Source of the DNA: JBFMHP01 sp040752855
GTDB lineage: Bacteria > Pseudomonadota > Gammaproteobacteria > RBG-16-57-12
NCBI GenBank assembly: GCA_040752855.1
Contig: JBFMHP010000019.1
Location: 268,793 to 332,792, forward strand
Length of the DNA: 64,000 nt
Direction: 5' to 3'
Numbering within the stretch: position 1 is the first letter of the stretch; the number at the start of each line of letters is the position of its first letter. Below, one piece after another: positions 17,967 to 26,127 of the stretch. Both the position numbers and the translations under genes were made by a program. The notes beneath the pieces were generated by a model. It saw only the letters and a program-made list of their open reading frames with translations, did no database searches and was not told the origin of the DNA.

Positions 17967-19111
17967 ATCGTCACCTCCACTGCACTGTGTGAGATTGCTT
18001 GATAAAAGTGCGCAAGATCGCTGGCGATCGGCGTGCGTTTTGCCTTTGACACAAACTCGCGCACAGTGCGTAAAATCTGCTTTGCTTCTGGAATCGTCAG
18101 CTCGATCCCCAGCTCCCGATACACCTTGCACACTGTCTTGGTCCCGGAATGTTTGCCGAGGATGATCTGGTGCGCGCGTCCAAGCCGCGCCGGGTCCACA
18201 CCCTGGTAATTGAGCGGGTCCTTCAGGATGCCGTCTACGTGTATGCCCGACTCATGGGTAAATACACCTTCGCCGACCAGACTCTTGTGCCAGGACACGG
18301 GCCGACCCGAGGCTACCGCAACGTAATGGGAGATCGCGGAGAATTGCGATAGATCGACACCGGTGTGCATGCCGTAAAGTTGATGCAGGCCCATGACCAC
18401 TTCCTCCAGCGGAGCATTGCCGGCCCTCTCGCCGAGACCGTTCACGGTAGTGTTGATGTGTGTCGCGCCTGACACCGCCGCGGCCAGACTGTTGGCCGTG
18501 GCCAATCCAAGATCATCATGGGCGTGCATTTCGATATCGATATCCACGGCGGCGCGCAACGCGCCGATGATCTTGGCGACACCGAAAGGTTCCATCACGC
18601 CGAGGGTATCGGCGAAGCGAATCCGTTTTGCTCCGGCCTGCTGCGCGGTCGCCGCTACATGGAGCAAGAAATCATGATCGGCCCGCGAGGCATCTTCGCA
18701 ACCCACACAGACCTCGAACCCCAGATTGCGCGCCGCGGTGACGTGCGAGGCAATCGTCTTCAAAACATAGTCGCGGTCGCGATTGATCTTGTGGCGGATT
18801 TGCTGATCGGACACCGGGATCGAAAGATCCACCATATCCACGCCTAGATCCCGGCACAGCGCCAGATCATCCTCACGCATGCGACACCAAACCAAGGTGC
18901 GCGCCCGCAAGCCCAACGCGGCAATGGCACGAATCTCACCGCGCTCCTGATCTCCCATTGCCGGTATACCGATCTCCAGTTCCGGCACGCCGATGGCATC
19001 CAAACTGCACGCGATCGCCATCTTTTCTTCCAATGTGAACGCCACACCTGCCGTCTGTTCACCATCGCGCAGCGTGGTGTCGTCGATAATGATGTTGCGT
19101 GATTCGTTCAT
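17963..19111 (-). CDS. nifV: Homocitrate synthase NifV
   Basis: 382 residues from ATG at 19111. DDTTLRDGEQ near the N-terminus and HAHDDLG carry the DRE-TIM metallolyase metal and substrate residues; GLGERAGNAPLEEV is typical of homocitrate and isopropylmalate synthases. NifV makes R-homocitrate, the organic ligand of FeMo-co. It is first in the nifV-cysE-orf-nifW-nifZ-nifM-clpX unit and is preceded by a sigma-54 promoter (19151-19165) and a NifA site (19240-19255). Confidence 0.93.
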   Translation of the reverse strand: MNESRNIIIDDTTLRDGEQTAGVAFTLEEKMAIACSLDAIGVPELEIGIPAMGDQERGEIRAIAALGLRARTLVWCRMREDDLALCRDLGVDMVDLSIPVSDQQIRHKINRDRDYVLKTIASHVTAARNLGFEVCVGCEDASRADHDFLLHVAATAQQAGAKRIRFADTLGVMEPFGVAKIIGALRAAVDIDIEMHAHDDLGLATANSLAAAVSGATHINTTVNGLGERAGNAPLEEVVMGLHQLYGMHTGVDLSQFSAISHYVAVASGRPVSWHKSLVGEGVFTHESGIHVDGILKDPLNYQGVDPARLGRAHQIILGKHSGTKTVCKVYRELGIELTIPEAKQILRTVREFVSKAKRTPIASDLAHFYQAISHSAVEVTI

Positions 19112-19150
19112 GGCGTGACTCCAACAGCAACTCTCTGTATCACTGTCACA

Positions 19151-19165
19151 GCAAAGCGCGTGCCA
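19151..19165 (-). promoter_or_regulatory. Sigma-54 (-24/-12) promoter of the nifV operon
   Basis: The minus strand reads TGGCACGCGCTTTGC, a full match to TGGCACR-N4-TTGC. Its -12 end lies 40 bases before the nifV ATG. Confidence 0.85.
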
Positions 19166-19239
19166 CAAAATATTCTTGTTTATTCACAAGCAGTTGAGAA
19201 GCACGAACCGTGCGACAGTTGTGACACATCCGGCTTGGT

Positions 19240-19255
19240 TGTAGCAAAGCCGACA
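19240..19255. promoter_or_regulatory. NifA upstream activator site for nifV
   Basis: TGT-AGCAAAGCCG-ACA fits the TGT-N10-ACA NifA consensus and lies 75 bases upstream of the -24 element. Confidence 0.7.
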
Positions 19256-19319
19256 CTACGATCACGCCGGTTTTGTTTCTTATTAACCCGGCGATCAAAT
19301 ATATCTGTAGCGCATTCTA

Positions 19320-19500
19320 TGTACGTCCCTTCTCCCTCAGGGAGAAGGACACGACTGCATGGATGCAGGAGGTAGGGTAACGCATGGAGCAGTTGCCGAG
19401 GATGAGGGGGTAAAATCAATCCCCTCACCCTAGCCCTCTCGACTCGGGTTCCGGACTTCGTCCTACCGACTCCATCCATGAAGTCGTCCCTGTGGAAGAG
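19320..19500. repeat. Dispersed CCCTCTCC/GGGAGAAGG inverted repeat, copy 2
   Basis: CTTCTCCCTCAGGGAGAAGG near 19329 and CCCCTCACCCTAGCCCTCTC near 19421 are the same blocks as at 2040-2150 and 28196-28298, here interrupted by about 70 unrelated bases. The rest of the 19256-19637 gap shows no gene. Confidence 0.55.
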
Positions 19501-19637
19501 AGGAAAAAAACAGATATCTTTTGCCGCAGGGTTAATAGAACCGGTTGCCTGCAACGCTAGCGCTTATGCCGGCCTACAGGCTGAGGGAGAAGAAATGTAA
19601 TAGATAATTTGGAGATACATTGGTATCTGAATTGACA

Positions 19638-19662
19638 ACAAAAAAGCACCCACTAGGGGTGC
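19638..19662 (-). terminator. Rho-independent terminator after nifS
   Basis: On the minus strand GCACCC (19662-19657), a 5-base loop and GGGTGC (19651-19646) are followed by TTTTTT. It lies 35 bases past the nifS stop and closes the iscA-nifU-nifS unit. Confidence 0.8.
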
Positions 19663-19696
19663 GAAGGATTGTTACCTCACAGTAACGCGGTTGCCA

Positions 19697-20905
19697 TCAG
19701 GCATAGGTTGGCACAAATGCCTTTTCTGGATTTTCTTTCGGCGCGCCATCGCCCCAATACGGCGAGAGCTTGCGCAGTTTTTCGATGATCGGGGGCATGG
19801 CTGCGATCACCCGCTCGACTTCTTCCATGGTGTTGTAACGCGAAAACGAGAATCGGATGGAACCATGCGCGGCGGTATAAGGGATACCCATGGCGCGCAT
19901 GACGTGCGAGGGCTCCAGTGAACCTGAGGTACATGCCGAGCCGCTGGAGGCGGCAATGCCGTCCTTGTTCAGCAGCATCAAGATCGCTTCGCCTTCCACG
20001 TACTCGAAGGCGATATTGCTGGTGTTTGGCAACCGATTATTGGGATCGCCGTTGACGAAGCAGTTGGAGATCTTCGACAGAATGCCCTGTTCCAGCCGAT
20101 CGCGCATGGCCTTCACTGCGGTATTTTCAAACTCCATGTGTGCCATGGCTAGCTCCGCCGCCTTGCCGAGGGCGACGATCGAGGCGGCCGGCTCGGTGCC
20201 GGCGCGCCGGCCGCGCTCTTGATGGCCACCGCGCAGCAACGGACGAAAGCGTGTGCCGCGGCGCAGATACAGCACGCCGATCCCCTTGGGCGCATGCAGC
20301 TTGTGACCGGAGACCGACAGCATATCGATCTTGGTGTTCTTCAGATCCATCGGTATCTTGCCCACGGCCTGCACGGCGTCGGTATGGAACATGATTCCTT
20401 TCGCATGCGCCATCTCGGCCATCTGCTCGACTGGAAACAGCGTACCGGTTTCGTTATTGGCCCACATGATCGAAGCGATCGCGACCTTGTCGGTGAGCAG
20501 CTCAGAGTACTTATTAAGGTCCAGCCGACCCTTGTTATCCACCATGAGGTAATGGACCTTGTAGCCATCCTTCTCCAGCGATTGGCACAGATTCAAGATC
20601 GCGGGGTGCTCTACCACCGTGGTGATGATTTCCTTGCGATCCGGCTGGGCCTTCAGCGCCGAGAGGATGGCAGTGCTGTCGGACTCGGTGCCGCACGAGG
20701 TGAATACGATTTCCGAATCGTGTTCGGCGCCCAGCAAGGTTTGGACTTTTTGACGCGCCTCTTTCAGCGCGCGCCCCACCTGGTTGCCAAAACCGTGGAT
20801 CGAGGACGGATTGCCGTACTGCTCGGTGAAATACGGCAGCATGCACGCGACGACCTCGGGATCGACCATGGTGGTGGCGTTGTTGTCGAGATAGATGTCA
20901 GACAT
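19697..20905 (-). CDS. nifS: Cysteine desulfurase NifS
   Basis: 402 residues, the same length as Azotobacter NifS. The PLP lysine is Lys202 in SGHKLHAPKG and the persulfide cysteine is Cys325 in SGSACTSGS, both at the classical numbering; HTDAVQ is present. It supplies sulfide for Fe-S clusters assembled on NifU. It follows nifU by 12 bases and is last in the iscA-nifU-nifS operon, before a terminator. Confidence 0.97.
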   Translation of the reverse strand: MSDIYLDNNATTMVDPEVVACMLPYFTEQYGNPSSIHGFGNQVGRALKEARQKVQTLLGAEHDSEIVFTSCGTESDSTAILSALKAQPDRKEIITTVVEHPAILNLCQSLEKDGYKVHYLMVDNKGRLDLNKYSELLTDKVAIASIMWANNETGTLFPVEQMAEMAHAKGIMFHTDAVQAVGKIPMDLKNTKIDMLSVSGHKLHAPKGIGVLYLRRGTRFRPLLRGGHQERGRRAGTEPAASIVALGKAAELAMAHMEFENTAVKAMRDRLEQGILSKISNCFVNGDPNNRLPNTSNIAFEYVEGEAILMLLNKDGIAASSGSACTSGSLEPSHVMRAMGIPYTAAHGSIRFSFSRYNTMEEVERVIAAMPPIIEKLRKLSPYWGDGAPKENPEKAFVPTYA

Positions 20906-20917
20906 TTTGCGATCCTC

Positions 20918-21781
20918 TTACTGTGCCGGTATGACTTTGATGAATTCGCCGAGCTCTTCCATCAGGCGTTGCTGGATACCGCCCAGCGTCATCCCGGCCA
21001 TCTGGCAGCCGGAGCACGCGCCGACCATCTTTACCGTCACGGTAGTGCCGTTGACATCGACCAGTTCCACATCGCCACGATCGGCTTGCAGCTGCGGGCG
21101 GATCGACTCGATGATGGTTTCGATGCGTTTCATGCGCTGAAAAGGTGTCATCCCTGACTTGGGGGGTCCCTTTTTAACTGGAGCCTTCGCGCTGGGATCG
21201 AAGGTCTTGCCCTGCTCGGCCAGCACGCGGGCAAGCACCTCTTCGATGCCTTCGTGACACGACGAACAGCCACCGCCGGCCTTGGTGTAGTTGGTCACCT
21301 CTTCCACGGTGGTGAGATCATTGGCGCGAATGGTCTCTTCGATCATCACCGCGTCGATGGCGAAGCACTTGCAGATCAGCGCGCCTTCTTCGTGATCATC
21401 CCTCCATTCCTCGCCGCGATAGTTGGCCACCGCCGCTTGCAGCGCCTCGCGCCCCATGACCGAGCAGTGCATCTTCTCCGGCGGCAGACCGTCGAGGTAA
21501 TCGGCGATGTCCTGGTTGCTCACCTGCAAGGCCTCTCCCAGCGTCATGCCCTTGATGATCTCGGTCAGGGCCGAGGAGGAGGCGATGGCCGAGCCGCAGC
21601 CAAAGGTCTGGAAGGATGCCTCCAGGATTACTTCACTCTCCGGGTCCACCTTCAGCATCAGCCGCAAGGCATCGCCACAGGAGATCGAACCGACATCACC
21701 CACCCCGTTGGCGTCCTTCAGTTCACCGGCATTGCGCGGATTGTAGAAATGCTCTTTTACCGTTTCTGAATAATCCCACAT
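20918..21781 (-). CDS. nifU: Fe-S cluster scaffold NifU
   Basis: 287 residues with the three-domain NifU layout. The IscU-like domain has scaffold cysteines Cys35, Cys62 and Cys106; the central [2Fe-2S] domain has Cys137, Cys139, Cys172 and Cys175; the C-terminal Nfu-like domain has Cys256 and Cys259 in CSGC. A KAPVKKGPPK linker joins the last two. It assembles clusters for NifH and NifB-dependent cofactor synthesis. It lies 15 bases downstream of iscA and 12 bases upstream of nifS. Confidence 0.97.
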   Translation of the reverse strand: MWDYSETVKEHFYNPRNAGELKDANGVGDVGSISCGDALRLMLKVDPESEVILEASFQTFGCGSAIASSSALTEIIKGMTLGEALQVSNQDIADYLDGLPPEKMHCSVMGREALQAAVANYRGEEWRDDHEEGALICKCFAIDAVMIEETIRANDLTTVEEVTNYTKAGGGCSSCHEGIEEVLARVLAEQGKTFDPSAKAPVKKGPPKSGMTPFQRMKRIETIIESIRPQLQADRGDVELVDVNGTTVTVKMVGACSGCQMAGMTLGGIQQRLMEELGEFIKVIPAQ

Positions 21782-21796
21782 ACATCGCGCCTCGAT

Positions 21797-22120
21797 TTAA
21801 CAAGAGAATGAATTGCCGCAACCACAACTGGCCTTGGCGTTAGGATTGATGAATTTGAATCCAGTGCCCTCCAGGCCGTCGACGAAATCCATGGTCACGC
21901 CGGAGAGCATCGGCGCGCTGCCCGGATCGACAAACACCTTCACCGCCCCGAACTCGGCCACGACATCTTCCGCACTCGGCGTGGCCTCCAGGGCCAAGGC
22001 ATATTGAAATCCGGAACAGCCACCGCCAGTGACCGATACCCGCAGACCGCCGATCGGCTTGTCTGAACTTGAGATAAAACGGCTGACGGCCGCGACCGCG
22101 CTTTCAGTCAAATGAATCAT
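21797..22120 (-). CDS. iscA: A-type Fe-S carrier, IscA-nif
   Basis: 107 residues from ATG at 22120, with AAGGAG seven bases upstream; an earlier start at 22282 would run through the sigma-54 promoter. Cys35, Cys99 and Cys101 are the A-type carrier cysteines and Cys107 is at the C-terminus. It is first in the iscA-nifU-nifS operon, as in Azotobacter, and controlled by the sigma-54 promoter at 22181-22195. Confidence 0.92.
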   Translation of the reverse strand: MIHLTESAVAAVSRFISSSDKPIGGLRVSVTGGGCSGFQYALALEATPSAEDVVAEFGAVKVFVDPGSAPMLSGVTMDFVDGLEGTGFKFINPNAKASCGCGNSFSC

Positions 22121-22132
22121 CTTATTTCTCCT

Positions 22133-22147
22133 TGGCAAACCAATTGC
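22133..22147 (+). promoter_or_regulatory. Possible sigma-54 promoter for the nifZ-like operon
   Basis: TGGCAAACCAATTGC has the correct GG-GC spacing and a TTGC -12 element, and points to the gene at 22343. It overlaps the iscA ribosome site and would start about 180 bases before that gene, so it may be chance. Confidence 0.35.
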
Positions 22148-22180
22148 AGATTGCTGGTACGTTGAGTTATCAGGGCTAAC

Positions 22181-22195
22181 GCAAACGCTATGCCA
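22181..22195 (-). promoter_or_regulatory. Sigma-54 promoter of iscA-nifU-nifS
   Basis: The minus strand reads TGGCATAGCGTTTGC, matching TGGCAYR-N4-TTGC. It lies 61 bases before the iscA ATG. Confidence 0.82.
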
Positions 22196-22261
22196 GCGAC
22201 GCAACCAACGCACAACACGCTGTTGTTTCGTGATTTTTCGAATAACAGAGCTATGAGCACT

Positions 22262-22277
22262 TGTGATGAACCCTACA
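22262..22277. promoter_or_regulatory. NifA upstream activator site, iscA side
   Basis: TGT-GATGAACCCT-ACA matches TGT-N10-ACA, 67 bases upstream of the iscA -24 element. Confidence 0.65.
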
Positions 22278-22303
22278 AACAAGGGACCTCGAAACAGCTG
22301 GAA

Positions 22304-22319
22304 TGTAGGGTTTGTGACA
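22304..22319. promoter_or_regulatory. Second NifA activator site between iscA and the nifZ-like gene
   Basis: TGT-AGGGTTTGTG-ACA matches the consensus, 26 bases after the first site. It ends 23 bases before the nifZ-like start and could serve both directions. Confidence 0.65.
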
Positions 22320-22342
22320 GAGGAAAACCAAAGGAGTACACC

Positions 22343-22630
22343 ATGAGCGTAACCATGCTAAAGCCCGGCGATGTCATCTATGCCGGCAATGACATCCACA
22401 ATGATGGCTCGCTGCCGGAACTGCCCGAAACCGCCCTGCTCGCCAAGGCCGGCGCCCGAGGTGTCTTGGTCAACATCGGTGAGATCTTCATTGAAGAGAC
22501 GGAAGAGACGCGCGAGCTGTTGCTGGCGCGTTTCGAGGGGGAAGGCCTGACGCTGGGCCCCCCGATTGGTTGCTGGCCGGATGAAGTCCTTTCGCTGGCG
22601 CAGTGGGAGGCACGCATATCAGCCCAATGA
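22343..22630 (+). CDS. Short NifZ-like protein
   Basis: 95 residues from ATG at 22343, with AAGGAG upstream. LKPGDVIYAGNDIHNDGSLP and VNIGEIF resemble the N-terminal half of NifZ (NDGT.PG and IGTFLQ), but the second half of NifZ is missing. It heads an operon divergent from iscA-nifUS; two NifA sites lie in its leader. Short NifZ-family proteins occur in other nif clusters, without a defined role. A part in P-cluster or metallocluster assembly is inferred. Confidence 0.7.
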   Translation: MSVTMLKPGDVIYAGNDIHNDGSLPELPETALLAKAGARGVLVNIGEIFIEETEETRELLLARFEGEGLTLGPPIGCWPDEVLSLAQWEARISAQ

Positions 22631-22716
22631 CCGGAATTGCGACACGAATTGCCATATAGGGGCCGAACACCCAGCGGCATCTCAACCGTTCATCAACACA
22701 AACCAAGGAGCACAGC

Positions 22717-22890
22717 ATGACCACCGCGCCATTCCCCTGGGACGAAGACGCCCTCGCACGCCTGGAGAAGATCCCGTCATTCGTCCGCCACATGGCCAAG
22801 GCCAAGATCGAAAAGGCCGCCAAGGACGCCGGCGAGAGCCGCGTCACCGCACAGTTCATGGAGGCCAATAAGGCGAGGCTGATGAAATAA
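22717..22890 (+). CDS. PCP-reductase-like small protein (PCP_red domain)
   Basis: 57 residues from ATG at 22717, ribosome site AAGGAG. PWDEDALARLEKIPSFVRHM and AKIEKAAKDAGESRVT match the small domain at the C-terminus of light-independent protochlorophyllide reductase subunit B, which also occurs as a free protein in nif clusters. NifDK and the BchNB enzyme are homologous, so an assembly or stabilising role near nitrogenase is plausible. It lies between the nifZ-like gene and an unknown gene in the same operon. Confidence 0.72.
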   Translation: MTTAPFPWDEDALARLEKIPSFVRHMAKAKIEKAAKDAGESRVTAQFMEANKARLMK

Positions 22891-22993
22891 ACGAACTTCT
22901 TCGCCAACGGTGCTGGCCCCGCAACGCATCTTGTCGGGTATGAACCCCGCAAGTTCGGGGGCCAGTTTTCGAAACATCGGGATCACAGGCACC

Positions 22994-23323
22994 ATGCAAG
23001 AACACAACATTTGGTCGCTGGACAAGCATCAAGACATCAAGGCGCTCTTGCTGCTGCTGGAGCAACAGGTCGGGCGCGGGCGCTTCTGGCTCACCACCGA
23101 GCTGCTCGATCCGCAGGCGGTGCGCATCACGCCCGCGGTTGCCAGCCCCGAGGTTTCGGTCTATCTCTATTGCTATGCCCAACCGCCGGGCCATTACGGT
23201 GTAGATCTGGAATACCCGCGCATGATCGAGCAGGAGGCCAACGACCAGACCGTGCGCCTAAACGAGCTGGACGTGGATCGGACACTGGAGCACATCATTT
23301 TGCACCTGGAACTGGAGCATTGA
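22994..23323 (+). CDS. Nif-associated protein of unknown function
   Basis: 109 residues from ATG at 22994 (MQEHNIWSLD); an earlier in-frame ATG at 22910 adds unconserved-looking sequence. I do not recognise the family. The protein is acidic with a predicted beta-rich middle (VSVYLYCYAQ) and a helical end. It stops 2 bases before the SagB-type gene start and 103 bases after the PCP_red-like gene, in the same direction. Confidence 0.6.
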   Translation: MQEHNIWSLDKHQDIKALLLLLEQQVGRGRFWLTTELLDPQAVRITPAVASPEVSVYLYCYAQPPGHYGVDLEYPRMIEQEANDQTVRLNELDVDRTLEHIILHLELEH

Positions 23324-23325
23324 AC

Positions 23326-25008
23326 ATGACGGGACGTCCGGTACAAAACCGCCGCTTCTGCCAGCCCCAGCCGGGACTGGACATCATGCGCTTTGCTGGC
23401 GCTCGTGCACAAATCCTGGCCTATCACCAGCGCACCAAACATAGCGTCCATGGCTATGCCCTCGGACCGGCCAGCCTCGACTGGGACGCCCAGCCCAATC
23501 CCTATCGCCGCTATGAAAAGTGCGAATCCCTGAAGCTGCCTTTCACAACTCCCTCACACAGTTATGGCGCCTTATTCGGCGATGAGATCCCTGCCGCCGC
23601 GCTCTCCCGCGACAGCCTCGCGCAACTGCTGGAATACGCCCTATCGCTGGCGGCCATCAAGGTCTTCGGCGTCGACAGCTGGACGGTGCGCTGCAATCCC
23701 TCCAGCGGCAATCTACACCCCACCGAGGCCTATCTGATCAGCAGCGATGTCGACGGCCTGACCAATGGCGTCTATCACTACAACAGTCAGGATCACGCAC
23801 TGGAGCGACGCGCACACTGGTCACATCCCAGCCTTGCCGGCGCCTACATTGCCCTGACATCGGTGCACTGGCGCGAGGCCTGGAAGTACGGCGAGCGCGC
23901 CTACCGTTACTGTCAATTGGATATCGGCCATGCCATCGGCGCGCTGCGCTACAGCGCTGCGCTACTGGGCTGGAAGCTTCACCTCGAAACCCGGATCAGC
24001 GACCGCGCCCTGGCCCGCTTGTGCGGCACCGACCGCAACGATGACTTCGCCGGCGTCGAGCCCGAGGCGCCAGACCTGCTGTTGCGCATCGAACAAAGCC
24101 CGGCATTGACTGATACAAGTGTCGCTGCTTTTCTCGCGAACGCCGAATGGTTCGGCCTGCCCAACCTGCTCGATCCGCGCCCGCTGTATGAATGGCAGAT
24201 CATCGATCAGGTCAGCCAGGCCTGCGAAAAACCGCCTTCGTCGATCAATACCCCCCGTAGGAGCCTGCCCTGCAGGCGATCGACGGATGTTCGCGAGCAG
24301 GGCTCGCTCCTACGAGAGGGGCCAACACAGCATACCCCCGCCGCCCAGCTGATCAAACAACGGCGCAGCGCCCTGGCCTTCCGGCCCGATCAGACGATGG
24401 ATCGCGCAAGCTTCAACGCCATCCTCACCGCACTGCTGCCCGAGCGGTACACCCTGCCCTTTGATTTGTTGCCACACACCCCGCGCCTGCACCCGGTGCT
24501 GTTCGTCCATCGCGTAGCGGGACTGACGCCGGGGCTGTATTGCCTGCCGCGCCGCGCCGAGATGAAGACCACATTGCAAGCGGTGATGCACGCTCAATTT
24601 CTATGGGAGCCGATCGACGACGTCCTGCCACTTTATCTGCTGCAAGAAGGCGATGCCCGCGCCCTCGCCAAGCAGATCTGTTGTCATCAGAACATCGCCA
24701 GCGACAGCGCCTTCGCTCTCGGCATGCTGGCCGAATTTGGGTCCATATTGAGCGATGATGAAACCGGCTGGCGTTACCGCGAATTGCACTGGGAGGCCGG
24801 ACTGCTGGGCCAGGCGCTTTATCTGGAGGCCGAGGCCCATGGCTATCGCGGCACCGGCATCGGCTGTTATCTCGACGACCTGTTTCACGAGCTGCTGGGA
24901 CTTGGTGATCAGCGGTTCCAAAGCCTCTATCACTTCACCGTTGGCAGTCCTGTGCTGGATTCGCGCATCAGCACGCGCCCGCCTTATTTATCTAGGAGTC
25001 CGTCATGA
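23326..25008 (+). CDS. SagB/ThcOx-type nitroreductase with two tandem domains
   Basis: 560 residues from ATG at 23326; the same frame opens earlier at 23011 but would overlap the preceding gene. Two nitroreductase-fold domains are visible, about 80-300 (with NPSSGNLHPTEAYLI and YRYCQLDIGHAIGAL) and about 340-550 (with KQRRSALAF, LCW-like segments and AEAHGYRGTGIGCYLDD). This is the tandem layout of SagB/ThcOx flavoproteins that oxidise thiazolines in RiPPs, but no YcaO is nearby. Residues about 311-330 of the linker are encoded by an in-frame REPIN. It is in the nifZ-like operon and overlaps the next start by 4 bases. An FMN-dependent redox role linked to nif is inferred. Confidence 0.82.
   Translation: MTGRPVQNRRFCQPQPGLDIMRFAGARAQILAYHQRTKHSVHGYALGPASLDWDAQPNPYRRYEKCESLKLPFTTPSHSYGALFGDEIPAAALSRDSLAQLLEYALSLAAIKVFGVDSWTVRCNPSSGNLHPTEAYLISSDVDGLTNGVYHYNSQDHALERRAHWSHPSLAGAYIALTSVHWREAWKYGERAYRYCQLDIGHAIGALRYSAALLGWKLHLETRISDRALARLCGTDRNDDFAGVEPEAPDLLLRIEQSPALTDTSVAAFLANAEWFGLPNLLDPRPLYEWQIIDQVSQACEKPPSSINTPRRSLPCRRSTDVREQGSLLREGPTQHTPAAQLIKQRRSALAFRPDQTMDRASFNAILTALLPERYTLPFDLLPHTPRLHPVLFVHRVAGLTPGLYCLPRRAEMKTTLQAVMHAQFLWEPIDDVLPLYLLQEGDARALAKQICCHQNIASDSAFALGMLAEFGSILSDDETGWRYRELHWEAGLLGQALYLEAEAHGYRGTGIGCYLDDLFHELLGLGDQRFQSLYHFTVGSPVLDSRISTRPPYLSRSPS
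24257..24313. repeat. REPIN inserted in frame in the SagB-type gene
   Basis: GTAGGAGCCTGCCCTGCAGG at 24257 and the inverted partner GAGCAGGGCTCGCTCCTAC ending at 24313 form the same 57-base element found between other genes here. Its translation (with a PRRSLPCRR stretch) joins the two nitroreductase domains without breaking frame. Confidence 0.85.
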
Positions 25009-25745
25009 AGTTCAAAGAAATCACCGTTGCCCAGACTCAAGCGCTGATCGCCAGCCGCGAGGTGGTATTGCTCGACCGGCGCGATGCGCAGAGCTATCGC
25101 GCCGGACACATCGAGCAGGCCATGCTGGCCCACGACGGCCTGATCGAAAGCCTGATCAACAAACGCGATCGCAGCCGGCCCATCGTGATCTATTGTTATA
25201 AAGGCAACGACAGCAAAGAGCTGGCGGCCCTGTTCGGCCAGTTCGGTTTCGAGGCCTACAGCGTGATCGGCGGTTACACCGAATGGAAAAAACAGATTCA
25301 AAAATTGACGCAGAAAACACTGGATTGGCTCAAGGCGCAAGGCTTTGCCGATAGCGACATTCACACCACCATCGCCAACCGCACCACGCCCCTGATGCAC
25401 GCCTGCCGCCACGGCGCGCTGGAGATCGCGCGGGAACTGATCGAGGCCGGTGCCGAGCTCAACCAGCGCAACGCCGACGGCAACACCGCGCTTTGGTTGG
25501 CGTGCTATGCCAATTATGTCGAGATCATCAGGCTGCTGATCGCCGCCGGAGCCGATCTGAACAATCAAAACGACAACGGGGCCACCGCCCTGCTCTACGC
25601 CGCCTCGGCCGGTCGCACCGAATCGGTCAAATGCCTGCTGGCGGGCGGCGCCGACCCGCATCTTGCCACCCTGGATGATTTCTCAGCGCTGGATGTAGCC
25701 GCCAACCGCGACATCCTGGGGATGCTGCGCCCGTACTTCGGATAA
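25005..25745 (+). CDS. Rhodanese-ankyrin fusion protein
   Basis: 246 residues. The rhodanese domain (about 1-95) has the persulfide-type Cys in VIYCYKGNDS near 64; three ankyrin repeats (about 122-235) follow, with TPLMHACRHGALEIARELI, NTALWLACYANYVEIIRLL and ATALLYAASAGRTESVKCLL. The start overlaps the SagB stop by 4 bases and AGGAG precedes it. A rhodanese gene is known in Azotobacter nif regions; it could pass sulfane sulfur to a partner bound by the ankyrin part (inference). Cytoplasmic; no membrane segment. Confidence 0.88.
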   Translation: MKFKEITVAQTQALIASREVVLLDRRDAQSYRAGHIEQAMLAHDGLIESLINKRDRSRPIVIYCYKGNDSKELAALFGQFGFEAYSVIGGYTEWKKQIQKLTQKTLDWLKAQGFADSDIHTTIANRTTPLMHACRHGALEIARELIEAGAELNQRNADGNTALWLACYANYVEIIRLLIAAGADLNNQNDNGATALLYAASAGRTESVKCLLAGGADPHLATLDDFSALDVAANRDILGMLRPYFG

Positions 25746-25763
25746 AAGACGGAGGAGTCCACC

Positions 25764-26081
25764 GTGTCCAAAATCATCAATTTTCCGATGCAGGACAAAG
25801 CCAACCGTTCCGAACTCGAAAAGGTGATCGACAAGGCGCTGGCCAATATTCCCGAACGCGACCGCAAACGGCTGAAATTCGAGCTGATTAAGACCATCGA
25901 CGGCTATGACAGCTTCTTCACCGAATGGTCCATTTCATTACCCAAGGACACCGACAAACAGACCCTGCAACAGCTCTACGACATCGCTCACCGCGAGCAC
26001 GCCCGTAAGATGCGGATGCTGGCCGACATCGTCAAACTGAAAATCGAAAGTCTGGTGAACGCCTATCAGCGGCATTCGTAG
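25764..26081 (+). CDS. Small helical nif-associated protein, unknown
   Basis: 105 residues from GTG at 25764 with GGAGGAG upstream. Charged, helical, no cysteine and no recognised motif. It is last in the operon begun by the nifZ-like gene, 18 bases after the rhodanese-ankyrin gene, so it probably serves the same process. Confidence 0.6.
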   Translation: MSKIINFPMQDKANRSELEKVIDKALANIPERDRKRLKFELIKTIDGYDSFFTEWSISLPKDTDKQTLQQLYDIAHREHARKMRMLADIVKLKIESLVNAYQRHS

Positions 26082-26127
26082 TCAACCGATATTGCATGGC
26101 ATGAAATCAATCTCATTGGCCCCTGCC

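Noticed and set aside
17967..18131. Longer start for the serine acetyltransferase
   Set aside because: It lies wholly inside nifV; the ATGA overlap and GGAGGTGA favour 17966.
23011..23325. Upstream extension of the SagB-type frame
   Set aside because: It overlaps the preceding 109-residue gene; the ATG at 23326 is just after that stop and starts recognisable sequence.
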